Below, piece after piece: positions 1 to 10,331 of a stretch of DNA of 64,000 nucleotides; the stretch's first letter is position 1, and every line of letters begins with the position of its first letter. A program made the translations under genes and the position numbers. Source of the stretch: Pseudogymnoascus destructans (taxonomy: Eukaryota; Ascomycota; Leotiomycetes; Thelebolales; Thelebolaceae); contig NW_020167521.1 of the NCBI RefSeq assembly GCF_001641265.1, positions 2,161,853 through 2,225,852 on the forward strand, in the 5' to 3' direction. The notes under the pieces were generated by a model that saw only the letters and a program-made list of their open reading frames with translations, was not told where the DNA came from and ran no database searches.

Positions 1-299
1 TCTGGACACTGGCGAGTGTAGCAGCTGCTGAAGTGGTATGTCATAACGACGGGTTAGGAGCCCAAGAAGTCATGACAACATGCGTACAGTCAGGGTTCCC
101 CAGTAAGGAGTAAGGTGAGTAGGTGGGTAGGTCGTACTCGTACATACACACCCCACTGCTCGAGTCGCACGGCAACTGTACGCTGATCGACCACGGCCAT
201 ACAGCGAGTACAGACACTCGCACGGCTGTCACGGCACTTGCCACTTGTGTCCCCGAGGTCTGTCAAGGAAAACCTTGATATCAAGGAGGGAAGAGAGGA

Positions 300-470
300 A
301 ACTACGATACTACGATACTACGATACTACGATACTGAACTATAATGTAGGTATAATGTAGGTACACACTGAACGACTACGACTACAACTACAACTATAAT
401 ATAGGTACACACGAACGACTACGACTACAACTACAACTATAATATAGGTAGGTACACACGAACGACTACA
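300..470. repeat. Short tandem repeats (ACTACGATA and a longer ACTACAACTA-rich unit)
   Basis: ACTACGAT is repeated about four times from 302. It is followed by imperfect copies of a unit of about 50 bp containing CGACTACGACTACAACTAC and TATAATATAGGTACACAC. No gene is visible before 2460. Confidence 0.85.
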
Positions 471-639
471 ACTACCCGAGTACAACAGAGTACACACAGA
501 GTACAATCCCTCAAACTTGATACCCTACCCCATGTACGTATGCAATCAATCAAAACCACCACTCGGACTTTCGTCCGCCTACGAAGACACCAAGGAACTA
601 GCGGAAGCTAGGCATAGATTACTTTTTGCTTGCTTCTCG

Positions 640-706
640 CTTCTCGCTTTCGCTTTCGCTTTCGCTTTTCGCTTTCGCTATTCGCTCTTCGCTCTTCGCT
701 CTTATT
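640..706. repeat. TTCGCT hexamer-type repeat
   Basis: Runs of TTCGCT and TCGCTTTCGCTT between a C/T-rich flank. Open frames here (Leu/Ser/Phe-rich) come from the repeat, not from a gene. Confidence 0.8.
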
Positions 707-899
707 TCGCTTGGCGCCATCGAATCTCCGACTACCTCGTCGTTCCCACCGTTGTTGGGCTGCCACTGCTCGCATCGCTCGTGCGACTCATACTATGTAG
801 GTCGGTGGACGGGTAGGGGGGAGGGTTTATGTGTTTATGTGTGTTTTGTCAATTCCCTAGACCCATCCATCCATCCAGCCAGCCCTGTACTATTGATTG

Positions 900-1110
900 T
901 GCTTGTCTTGTCTGCTGTCTGTCCTATCCTTATGCTCTGTTCTGTCCTATCCTCCCTCTGTTCTGTCCTATCCTCCCTCTGTTCTGTCCCATCTCCCTCT
1001 GTTCTGTCCCATCTCCCTCTGTTCTGTCCTATCCTCCCTCTGTCCTATCCTTATGCTCTGTTCTGTACTATCCTCCTTATGCTCTGCTCTGTACTATTCC
1101 TCTGTCCTAT
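900..1110. repeat. Pyrimidine minisatellite (CCTCTGTTCTGTCCTATCCT)
   Basis: Imperfect units of about 20 bp containing TGTTCTGTCC and TATCCTCCCTC recur roughly ten times. They create long open frames in all three plus frames, as expected for a low-complexity tract. Confidence 0.85.
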
Positions 1111-1229
1111 CCCCATCTCATCATCCCCCCTTCCAACCATACAGAGCCAGCCATCCCATACAGAACCAAAACATCAATCTCTCACAAGTCATAAAACAAT
1201 CCTCAAATAGCCCTGCATCCATCTAACCA

Positions 1230-1535
1230 TCACTACCATCACCCACCTCCCTTCACTCATCACCATTATACCTCACCCATCACCATTATACCTCACCCAT
1301 CACCATTATACCTCACCCTACCTTCACCCTCACCATTATACCTCACCCTACCTTCACCTTATACCATCACCCTCACCCTCACCCTCACCCTCACCATCAC
1401 CATCACCATCACCCTCACCCTCACCCTCACCCTTCACCCATCACCATCACCCTCACCCTCACCCTCACCCTTCACCCTTATACCATCACATCACCATTAT
1501 ACGTCACCCTTATACCTTCACCATCACCCTTATGC
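1230..1535. repeat. CACC-rich minisatellite (CACCATTATACCTCACCCAT family)
   Basis: About 300 bp of nested repeats built from CACCATTATACCTCACCC and (CACCCT)n / (CACCAT)n. The rest of 1536-2459 is unremarkable noncoding sequence upstream of the first gene. Confidence 0.85.
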
Positions 1536-2459
1536 CCATTTCCTTCCCTTCTTCCCCAATACAGTACTCTCTACCGCACCGCTGCCTTCTTTGCCAATCC
1601 TTCCATCCGCACATACACCACCACCCACGCATACACTCCTACGTACATAACAACCACAAACACAATACCACAAACCTCGGCATCAACTGTGCCGTCCGCC
1701 CACCACCCCATCACGCTTAGAAATCCACCCACAAACCCGCCCAAAACTCCACCACCGACCGCCCCAACCCACATTTTCCCTACCACTCGCCCACCCCGCC
1801 GCTCTTATTTTCCACTCCATCTACTCCATCTAACCTAACCACCACTCTCGGCGCTGCGTACTGATTTATCATCTCCCCGGCGGCTCGACAGTCCGGAGGT
1901 ACAAAGTTACTTACTCGTACACATCGATGACTGCTGTATCCTGGAATCTTCCTTTGGTCTGTGGCTGTTTTTTTTATATAGCTGTCATCCCCCCCACCAT
2001 CTGACGGCTTTTAATATTTTAATACTTTGGAAGTTTCCAATATTTGATTTGTTTATCGGAATCGGTATTTTAAGGAAGGAGATATTTGTGCTGCATATAT
2101 ACGGTTAGGAAAAGGTCGAACCGCGAAGGGATATATTGTACGGCAAGGTTATAATAGTTCGAACGCGACCAAAAGAGAGACGGGACTTCACATACCGGAC
2201 AACAGTTTGGACAATATTGGAGAAGAAACGAAACACACAAACGCTGATAATCCTGGACGCCAGCCAGGACAAGTCCTACACATCAACAGCCGTGGCCGCA
2301 CCAACACCCCATTACGGGAATTCCGAGGGGGAAACAGACGAGAATAACCACTATTCTCACATTCCACCCATATAAACACACAACGACCTGGTCACAACCA
2401 CGTCCCACAAAAACTATTGAAATCCGCCCACCCACGCACACACATACACAAAAGCAAAA

Positions 2460-3729
2460 ATGCCACCACCACACCCACCATCCCTCCCCTCCCCGCCGTC
2501 GACGGATAACGATGTTACGCACAAGAAACCCTCCAAGCGGACGAAGAGCTCCAAACCCGGACCGAGGGGGGCGAAGAGGGTGACTGCTGCGGCGCCGAGT
2601 GGAAGCCGGAGTCCGGAGATGGGAGATGGGAGGCATAAGCGTGTATGGAAGGCTTGTGAGAGGTGTAGGATGAAGAAGACGAAGGTTAGTTTTACTCATT
2701 TACGCCAAAACCACAAAAGAGCCATCCATGCTAATTAGTATCTCCCCACAGTGCGATGGCGAATCCCCCTGCAAACGCTGCCGCGATGACGGCCTCGTCT
2801 GCACAGCCGGCCACAGGAAGAAGGCGGAGTTCAAGCAGCTGCCGCGCGGCTACGCGGAGGTCCTTGAGAATACACAGTACGCACTCATCGCCACCGTGCA
2901 CAAACTCTACGCTATGGTCCTCACCGGCGAACAATGGACCCTCGACCCCCCCGTCGTGAACGCTCGAGGCCAACCCGTGATCCACGACATCGCCGCGAAA
3001 CTGGGCTGTATCCGTGCAGACCCCTCAAGTTCAACAAGCGGCGGCGCTATCGAGTTCCCCGCCGATGCGGGAGAGTTCGCTGCCTTGCAAAGGAGGTTAG
3101 AGAGCGAAGAGCGCGCTAGTGCTGGGGAGGGGGAGGGGATGGGGGGGATACTGAGCGCGGTGACGGGGCCGGAGAGTCAGTTTGGGGATGATTCGTTTTG
3201 TGAGGATTTTGATCCGGGGTTTGATATGGAGGATGATTTTGGGGATGTCGACGGTGGGGCGGGGTACGGTGACGTGTCACCCTTTTCTGATGGGCCGGGG
3301 GCATTCGCAATGGATGGGCTGCAGAGCCTCCAACAGGGTGGCTACGAGGAATTCATCCCCGCCTCCTCCTCCTCACCCGCTCTCCCGACCGCCGCAGTAG
3401 CAGGGGGTGCACAAATGAGCCTCCCCACCCAGCTCCAACTCACACCGCAGCAACAGCAACAACAACAAGCGGCCCTGAGAGCACAACAGGCGAGCCAGAT
3501 GCAGATCCTCCAACAACAGCAGCAACAACAGCAACAGCAACAAGGTCTCGATTTCAGGGAACTTCCCCAGTGGACCGGACCAGCGGCTATGGAGGCGCAG
3601 ATGAGAGCCCTGATGAGGGGGGGCTTGTACGCCGGCGGTGATGGAGGGATGGGGATGGGTGCTATGGGGGGGGATGGGACGATAAGGCCAAATTTGTTGG
3701 AGTGTGGGTTTGGGGCGGAGGGGTATTGA
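2460..3729 (+). CDS. Zn2Cys6 binuclear-cluster transcription factor (2 exons)
   Basis: Exons 2460-2684 and 2752-3729 give 400 aa. The intron (GTTAGT..CACAG) lies within the zinc cluster. Splicing restores C66-X2-C-X6-C-X5-C-X2-C-X6-C92, the classical fungal Gal4-type DNA-binding domain that coordinates two zinc ions. After it comes a conserved-looking helical stretch (residues about 95-160, with KLYAMV and the GEQW motif), then a Gly/Asp-rich acidic region and two polyglutamine tracts (about 308-317 and 328-339), consistent with an activation domain. No fungal-specific middle homology domain is recognisable, so this is a short regulator. The start was chosen because it is the first ATG in frame and lies in an A-rich leader context. 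The target genes cannot be read from the sequence. The family call is certain; the exact orthologue is not known. Confidence 0.93.
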
Positions 3730-4392
3730 CAATGAACGATGATCTGTCTGAAGCGAAGGAGGGAAAAATGGGGAAGGGAGAGGGGAAGTGTATGGATATG
3801 CTATCGATCACTCAGCTCAGCTGTTATCTTTTTTTGGGGGGGGTGGCCCGGGAGGGCGGCGCGGCGGGGTGAGGGGCGGCGAGGAATTATGTTTTTGGGA
3901 TGGGCGTTGGGGTAGATTGGGTCCGGTCTGGCTTTTCGGATTGGATGGTGGCGTTTTGGGGGGGCATGGGTTTCATTTGGGAGAACGGGTGGGTGGGAGT
4001 AATGACGATGTAATGATTTTGGGGGGGGGTAAGAGTGGAATATAGAAATCTCGTTTATATATTCTCGCTGTTATAATTCTTTAAGTGTTAGCCTATGGCA
4101 AGTTAACTTATGGCGCAACCAACGACAAGGCTGATCCGAGGCTATTTCCAACAAGGCTACACTAAACCCCAACACCTAGACCTCGGCATCGCCCCAATCC
4201 TTCGTAGCCGATTACCCCAGAACTGGGGTAAATCCCCCTCATCATCCACAGCCCCATTTGTATAATTAGTCTTATTTATATAACGTATATAGCTCCCAGC
4301 TCCCCCCGGGCTTCCTTCGATTTTCAATTGCATACTATACAATCTACATACCCATTTAACGGATTCTTTTTTTATAAACCAATACCGCCATC
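3730..4392. other. Intergenic: regulator 3' region and hydratase promoter
   Basis: 3730-4040 is strongly G-rich on the plus strand (several runs of 7-9 G). 4041-4392 is AT-richer and leads into the next ATG. The open frame at 3788-4045 is Gly/Trp-rich low complexity and is not called a gene. Confidence 0.5.
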
Positions 4393-5450
4393 ATGAGCAA
4401 CGCAAACCCCGGAGCTGGCTTCGAATACCCCCCCGTCGAGGTATCATGGCTCCAGCGCGATGTCCTCCTCTTCGCAACCAGTATTGGCTGCACAGTCGAT
4501 GAGCTGCAGTTCCTCTACGTACGCCCTCCCATCCCCATTCTTTCAAACCACACACCACTAACCCCCCCCCCCCAAACAGGAACTCCACCCCAAATTCGCC
4601 GTCTTCCCAACCTACCCCATCCTCCTCCGTACGCCCCCCCCCCCCCCCAAGCCAACCACAACCACCTCCCAACTAACCCCTCCCTGCAGCATTCAAAACC
4701 ACAACCCAAGAAGTCATCGACTTCTACGCCTCCCAAGCCCAGACCCCCATCCCCGGCATCCCCAAAATGGATTCCCGCCGCGTCCTCGACGGCCAGCGCT
4801 CCATGAGCTTCCTCAAGCCCCTCCCTCCCACCTCCGCCGGCAAGAAGTTCGAGATCCGCACTAAAGTCCTCGGCGTCTACGACAAAGGCAAGGCCGGCAC
4901 CGTCGTGGAGACACAGCAGGACCTCGTTGATGCCGGGACGGGAGAGTCGTATACGAGAGCCGTTGGGTCGGGATTCTACGTCGGACAAGGCAACTGGGGC
5001 GGCCCCAAGGGTCCAGCGACCGTCAACTTCCCACCTCCAGACCGCGCCCCAGACGCAGTCCTCGAGCACCAAACCACCGCCGAATCCGCACACCTCTACC
5101 GCCTAAACGGCGATTACAACCCCCTCCACGCGACCCCCGAGCCGGGGAAGCAGATGGGTTTCGGCGGGGCCATCATGCACGGCTTGTCGAGCTGGAACTT
5201 CACCGCGCGCGATATCCTGAGGCAGTTTGGGGGGAGCCAGCCGGAGAATCTGAGGGAGTTCCAGGCGAGGTTCGCGAGCCCGGTTAAGCCGGGGGATAAG
5301 CTTGTGACGAAGGCGTGGAGGGTGGGAGGGGGGAAGGATGGGTTTGAGGAGATTAGGTTTGTGACGCAGGTGGAGGGGGGGAAGGTGTGTTTGAGTAATG
5401 GGAGGGCGTTGGTGAGGATTGTGGAGGGGAAGGCTGGGAGCAAGTTGTAA
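4393..5450 (+). CDS. Peroxisomal MaoC-type (R)-specific enoyl-CoA hydratase (3 exons)
   Basis: Exons 4393-4518, 4580-4628 and 4690-5450 encode 311 aa. Both introns are GTACGC..AG with C-rich interiors, and splicing keeps one frame throughout. The C-terminal half carries the hydratase-2 signature GDYNPLH (residues about 199-205), where the Asp and His are the catalytic pair in this family, followed by the conserved GGAIMHGL stretch. The protein ends in SKL, a canonical PTS1 signal, so it should act in the peroxisome matrix. The family hydrates trans-2-enoyl-CoA to (R)-3-hydroxyacyl-CoA in beta-oxidation or related chain shortening. The N-terminal half is the non-catalytic hot-dog repeat of a double hot-dog fold. 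It could equally be called MaoC-family dehydratase. The neighbours do not suggest a pathway cluster. Confidence 0.92.
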
Positions 5451-5508
5451 GTGGGTGTGTGTGTAGGATGGTAGATGATGATCAATATAAAGACGTTCAT
5501 GTAATGCT

Positions 5509-5957
5509 ATGCTTGCCGATTTTGTATTTTCCTTGCCTCCGTTATACAATCCTATTCCGGGGGTCACCATCCAGCAGGTCCATCGCGACCAGCCATTGCC
5601 AGTTCCGCCGATGGTATATGAACCTGTCCGGCGGCTGACTACACTAGAGAACGCGGCTCCTCCTGTGCCGATCGACAGACAGGGCGACAACAGGATCAAC
5701 GAGAATGGAGATTACGGACAGGCGATAAGAACGCGAGGGAAGAAACCAAGGCGTTCCGAGAAGGCGTGCTCATTAGGCTTCAGAGTATCGAGGACGCCAT
5801 TCGAACATCTAGCAAGAAAGTCCGCCAGTTGACGCTACTCACACACCGCTTCCTTCTCACCGCCGCCGCTCTCGCTATCACCACACTACCTACCGTCGCG
5901 ATATTCCTGTCACCGGCCCCTAGCCTGCCATATCATTTCAGAACAGTGACGCGCCCC
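5509..5957 (+). pseudogene. Possible gene remnant with a C-terminal membrane segment
   Basis: An open frame from 5509 has non-repetitive, Pro-rich sequence and runs to 5832. A second frame (5643-5957) overlaps it and ends in a helical stretch (LIRLQSIEDAIRTSSKKV) followed by a strongly hydrophobic segment of about 22 residues. Together they could be one small gene broken by an indel or an unrecognised intron. I recognise no family, and no convincing splice pair joins the two. It may be chance open frame in the 3' flank of the hydratase. Confidence 0.25.
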
Positions 5958-5959
5958 TG

Positions 5960-7368
5960 AGCAATTCCAAAACACACATATCCAATAACGCACCTTTATT
6001 ACAGCACAGCCACAACATAGATAAATGACATGTACTTTGGGCTTCTGGGTATTTCCAAGGGCCAAATGCAACCAGCCGCACAATTATTCTGGCTGCCACT
6101 GCCTCAGTCGTGCCTTCCCTGGTTCCCTGGCTCGCTCTTTCCCTCCTACTCTCTTTCGTAGGTCGCTCTTTCCTTTTCCCTTGCCTCGCTCTTTCCTATC
6201 TCCCCCGCCTGCTGGATGTTTTCAGCCAAGTGACAGCAATAGGCTTGCGGTGACAAGAACTCCCCGCCCCGCTCGAGACCGACGGCGGTAGGGACCAAAC
6301 GACAGCATCAGCCATGCCCAGATACGCTGTCGACTAAGTGAGGCTCACTTGCAACCTGGTTGCTGGTAAAGGCCGACTGGGAGAACCCGAAGACAAAGTC
6401 TGGCTTTGGCCTTGGGAGGAGAAGAATGGACGGGGCTTCAACACCACCTGCCCCCCCCCTAACTATATATTATATTAGTCTTCCCCTATTTTATCCCTTT
6501 CCCTGTTCGTTCTTTCCCTCTTCGGTTCCGTCCTGTTTTTCCCTCCCATTCCTTCCAGTTTACCTTTTTCCATCGTTCGTTCTTGCTATTCCCTTTCTCC
6601 CTCCGCACCTTTTAGAAACATAAACCTACAGCTATGCAGTTAAGCTTAACTTTAGCCAATGATTTGTTGAAGGGTGCAGATAAGTTTATATTCAACTTAT
6701 TTCTATACTGTCATCCTAATTGGCTATTAATTATGCGGAGAGCATTTCGAGCAGTGTTACAGCATGCGCCAAAACCTCGACGAAGTCCTCCTGTCCATCC
6801 ATGTTGGCATCGCCAGCCCACCCAATGCGACATGTGATTTGTGACTGTGCCATTGGTTAAACTGAAACCATCGGCCCCTCCTGCTATTTATTGTAAGATA
6901 TATCTTACTGAGGCGACTGGTGTTTGCAGTTGCTGCAATACTTCCTTATTACAGCGCCGAAGGTCTCACCAATCAACGCTCCATCAAAAATAACTACATC
7001 TAATATTTACAGACACCTCTTTATCAATAACCTCATAGTGGCAGCAGAGGAAACTAAACCATCAGTTAACCACTACGCCATCTCCACCGACGGCTAAACT
7101 ATACCTGGAGCTGCGGGGAATGGACGTGTGTAAACACTCTTCCAAATATGACGCCTAAGTAATGATAGTTCCTTGAACTGGGCTGGTTAACGATGTGCCC
7201 AAGTCAGTCTGCTAAGATTGTGGAAATTGCTTCTGTAACTTGATGTCTTGTCTGTTATAAACACACAGACATCACGCGCCGACCCCCACCGAAGACACCA
7301 AATAACACCAGACTAAAATCTGTGATTCCACCACCTACACTACTTATCCTCCCCCTCTCACAACCCCC
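5960..7368. other. Gene-free spacer, partly pyrimidine-rich
   Basis: 6100-6220 and 6470-6620 are C/T-rich (runs of CCCTTTCC and TTCTTTCC). No open frame has coding character and no repeat family seen elsewhere in the window is present. Confidence 0.5.
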
Positions 7369-7427
7369 CTAATTCGCCCTCTCCGCAAAACTCGCCACCA
7401 TCCCCTCCAAACTCGTCTCCTGCACCC

Positions 7428-9588
7428 TCAACACCACCTCCCCCTCCCCCCCATCACCGTATTCGCCTGCACAAACACCTTCCTCGGCTGCTTCTGCCTC
7501 ATCACCTGCCCCCTCACCCTCTCCGCCCAAAACCCCTCCTCAACCCTCGTCATCCGCTCATACAGCTCCGTCCCCGCCACCACATCCGCTGTAGACTTAT
7601 ACACATGCAGTTTCAGCAGGTACTCCTCCACCGCCTTGCGTCCTACAGTCAGGATCTTAGACCGATCAATCTTAACCGCTAGATCACTCATGTCCCCGCC
7701 CTCCTTGTACGAAAGCTCGCAGAACCCGTCACCGGCTTCCAAGAAACACTTAAGGATGCTGAAACGCGCTTGACTATGCGCCTGTCCCCACTTCCTACTC
7801 TTTGGATCCCACAGCTCCAACGCCGCGATGCCCGCGCGCGCCATGCTGAGGTAACTCACATACAGCACATCCCCCGCCTCACCATCCATGTCCACCTCCC
7901 CCGTCCCAAACCCAAACACTTTCAGCACGCTAAACTCGCACCCCAGCGCCATCGCCACGCACTCCGCGCGACACTCCTCGTAACTCGACGCGATGGCCCC
8001 AAAGACCCCCCCGAACGTCGCGCCGGGCTTGTAGTAGCTCTCTACCGCCTTCCCCGTGATAGGCGAGACGGGCGGGTTGGCGCGGTCGAAGTTAAACTCC
8101 CCCGGTGCGGTCTCCTGCAAGAGCTTCCCCGTCCCATGACCAAGGAGCTCATGCACGCCTACTTGGACCTCGAAGGCCTGGCCGCGGTATTTCTCGTACA
8201 GCGCCAGGTCTTCGGGGCGGATGAAGGGGATTTTTTCGTGTGGTGCGACGGCGCTGAGGACGTTGCCGAGGGAGACGTTCTTGAAGCCCTCGGTTTGCCG
8301 GATGTCGTCGTAGTTGGGGATGTTGATGCCTGCTGGGATGCCGGAGGAGGCGAAGGCGAGGACCTCGAGGCTTGTGAAGTCGGGGCTGAGGAAGGTGTCT
8401 TTCTCGAATGTGGGGCCCCATGGGAGCTTGGGGATCTCGGTCTCGGCGCTGGCGACGAGCCCGGTGAAGGCGGCGGTGCGCTCTAGGTTCACTGTTGCTG
8501 CGAAGCCTTCCCACTCCCCGCGCACGCCGTGGGGGTCACGGTACGTCTCGACGAAGCCGACGTCGCTCTCAACCATCGGCCCCTTATCGCGAATCCAAAA
8601 CCTCTGCGAATCCTTAAACGCAAGCAGCGACCCCGTCTCAAACGACTTAACATACGCCAGCTGCATCAACTTCTGATTCTCATTCTCCGCCTCCTCCGCC
8701 GCCTTAGCATGCCACCCCGCAATCGCAGCCATCTCCCTCGCATGGTCACCATACATGAGCTTAATCGTCTTCCCCTCCAACAGCCCCTCCTTAACCACAA
8801 ACCTCGTCTCCTTCCCAATATCGCCCCCCTCAGCAGGAACCTGCGTAACCGCCGACGCGATCAGGATCTCAAACCCCCCCGCCTCGTTCTTCCTCAACCG
8901 CGTATTCTCAGGCAGTAACCCCACACCCACCATCCACGCGCTCACCGCCTCGATCTCCGCTTTCATAATCCCAGGACTATCGGGGTAATACGTCGTCATG
9001 TGCCCCTCCCCCGTAAACCCCAAATGCATCAAATCCTGCCTCTCCGTCGCGAAAATCCCCCCCTTAGTCGCCTCATAAAACCCCTTCGCCGTCTCATCCT
9101 GCGCCGCCAACGCCGCTAACGCCGACTCCGGAGCCCGAGGGATGAACTTCGAGTCTCCAAAACCCTTGTAGTTCCCACTATTCCCGAGGAACTGCGCGGC
9201 GTACTCGAGGAAGTAGCGGAGGTCCTGCGCGCTCACCCCTGCGCGCGTGGCGTAGGCGGACCAGTCGCCGGCGCTGGCGCGGTGGAGGGAGAGGATGAAG
9301 TCGTAGATGGATTCGCTTTCGGGTGAGACTTGGCGAAAGATGATGCGCGTGCCGGCGAAGGAGGCTCTGGGGTGGTGAGGGTTAGCCGGGAGTGTGGTAG
9401 AGGGGGGCGGGGAGGGGGATAGGGAGGGGGTTGAAGGGGGGGGGGTTGAGGGGGAGGGCAAACTTGGAGATGTAGTGAGCGTATCTCTTCTGCCTCGGCG
9501 TCAAAGCCTCGAAATGCTTCTTAATCTCCAGCGGCACAACCGTCGGCGGCGAGTCCGCCAGATAATTCGCCAGCTCCGCAGCGTCCAT
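7428..9588 (-). CDS. Dipeptidyl peptidase III (M49), two exons, C-terminus frameshifted as written
   Basis: DPP III is a zinc aminopeptidase that releases dipeptides from short peptides, normally in the cytosol. Exon 1 is 9588-9464 and exon 2 is 9366-7428. The intron (GTTTGC..CCCCAG) joins YAHYISK to ASFAGTRII, restoring the conserved N-terminal region. The M49 motifs are intact: HELLGHG at about residues 447-453 (two zinc His and catalytic Glu) and EECRAE at about 505-510 (third ligand). The length, about 687 aa, fits the family. The start at 9588 gives a typical N-terminus; an upstream in-frame Met would add unrelated residues. After FVQANTVMGG the written frame ends within seven codons. 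The +1 frame continues with a family-like tail (about 25 codons, ending at 7369), so one G appears to be missing from a six-G run near 7447-7452. Confidence 0.93.
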
Positions 9589-10062
9589 CGCGTCTGTATG
9601 ATGCTGATGTATCTGTTCCTGCTTCGTTCGCAGCCGCAATCGTAGTCGTCGTGAGTGTAGTATATTATTTCTAGAGTACGATGATTGCGAGCGTATGTTC
9701 AAGCTGGAGTCGTGTATGAAGCTCCTGGAGAAAGGAGGGGTCGTAGGCGGGGAACTCGGGACGAGCTCACGAAGCGCCAGGCTGACGCGGGATGGTACAC
9801 CAACACCGCTATGGTTGCGGGGCAGGGAGCGGTACATAGCCGCAGTGTGGTTTTGTTAGGAAGGTGTTTACTCCTTACCTGCATTTTAGGGAAGTGATTT
9901 GGTTGGTTTGGTTGTTGGTTTGGTTGGGGTTGGGCTAATGGCCGTGGTATCAGAACCCCTGCGACGACCGAGATATTGCCAAGAGTTTTTGTTTTTGGGA
10001 AGGTCCGTAGAAAGTAGAAATCACAGGAATCCAGGCAGGCCGTTCGGCTTCAAGAGAAAAGA

Positions 10063-10130
10063 GAAAAGAGAACAGAATATGGGAATAAAAAAGTTCCAAC
10101 TTTTTTATTCCCATATTCTGTTCTCTTTTC
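10063..10130. repeat. 33-bp perfect inverted repeat with 2-nt loop
   Basis: 10063-10095 is the exact reverse complement of 10098-10130, separated by CC. It lies between the 3' end of PAH1 and the 5' end of DPP III. Either strand would form a long perfect hairpin. It could be a MITE-like or fold-back insertion, or a 3'-end or boundary structure. Confidence 0.9.
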
Positions 10131-10331
10131 ATATAATATATATAGCTAATATGACAATATCCCCCCCCCTTCTCTCGCTATGCGTCTGTATATCTCCCAC
10201 CAAAATATCCCATCTAAAACGCCTTATACCCCCATGACTACTACTAAACCCCATCCGCCACACCCACAATGCTTCAACTCCAGGGTATATCCCATCCATT
10301 CCGTCCCCCCCCCCCCCATCCTACACACCCT

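Noticed and set aside
517..1226. Overlapping open frames of 99-194 codons
   Set aside because: Produced by C/T-rich minisatellites; no coding character.
2283..2699. 138-codon minus-strand ORF
   Set aside because: Antisense to exon 1 of the Zn2Cys6 gene and its leader; low complexity.
7029..7090. tRNA-like stretch on the minus strand with a good A box (TGGCGTAGTGG)
   Set aside because: D-stem, T-stem and acceptor do not pair and the B box is poor. At most a decayed tRNA or SINE piece.
7770..8486. 238-codon plus-strand ORF
   Set aside because: Antisense shadow of DPP III with its catalytic motifs on the other strand.
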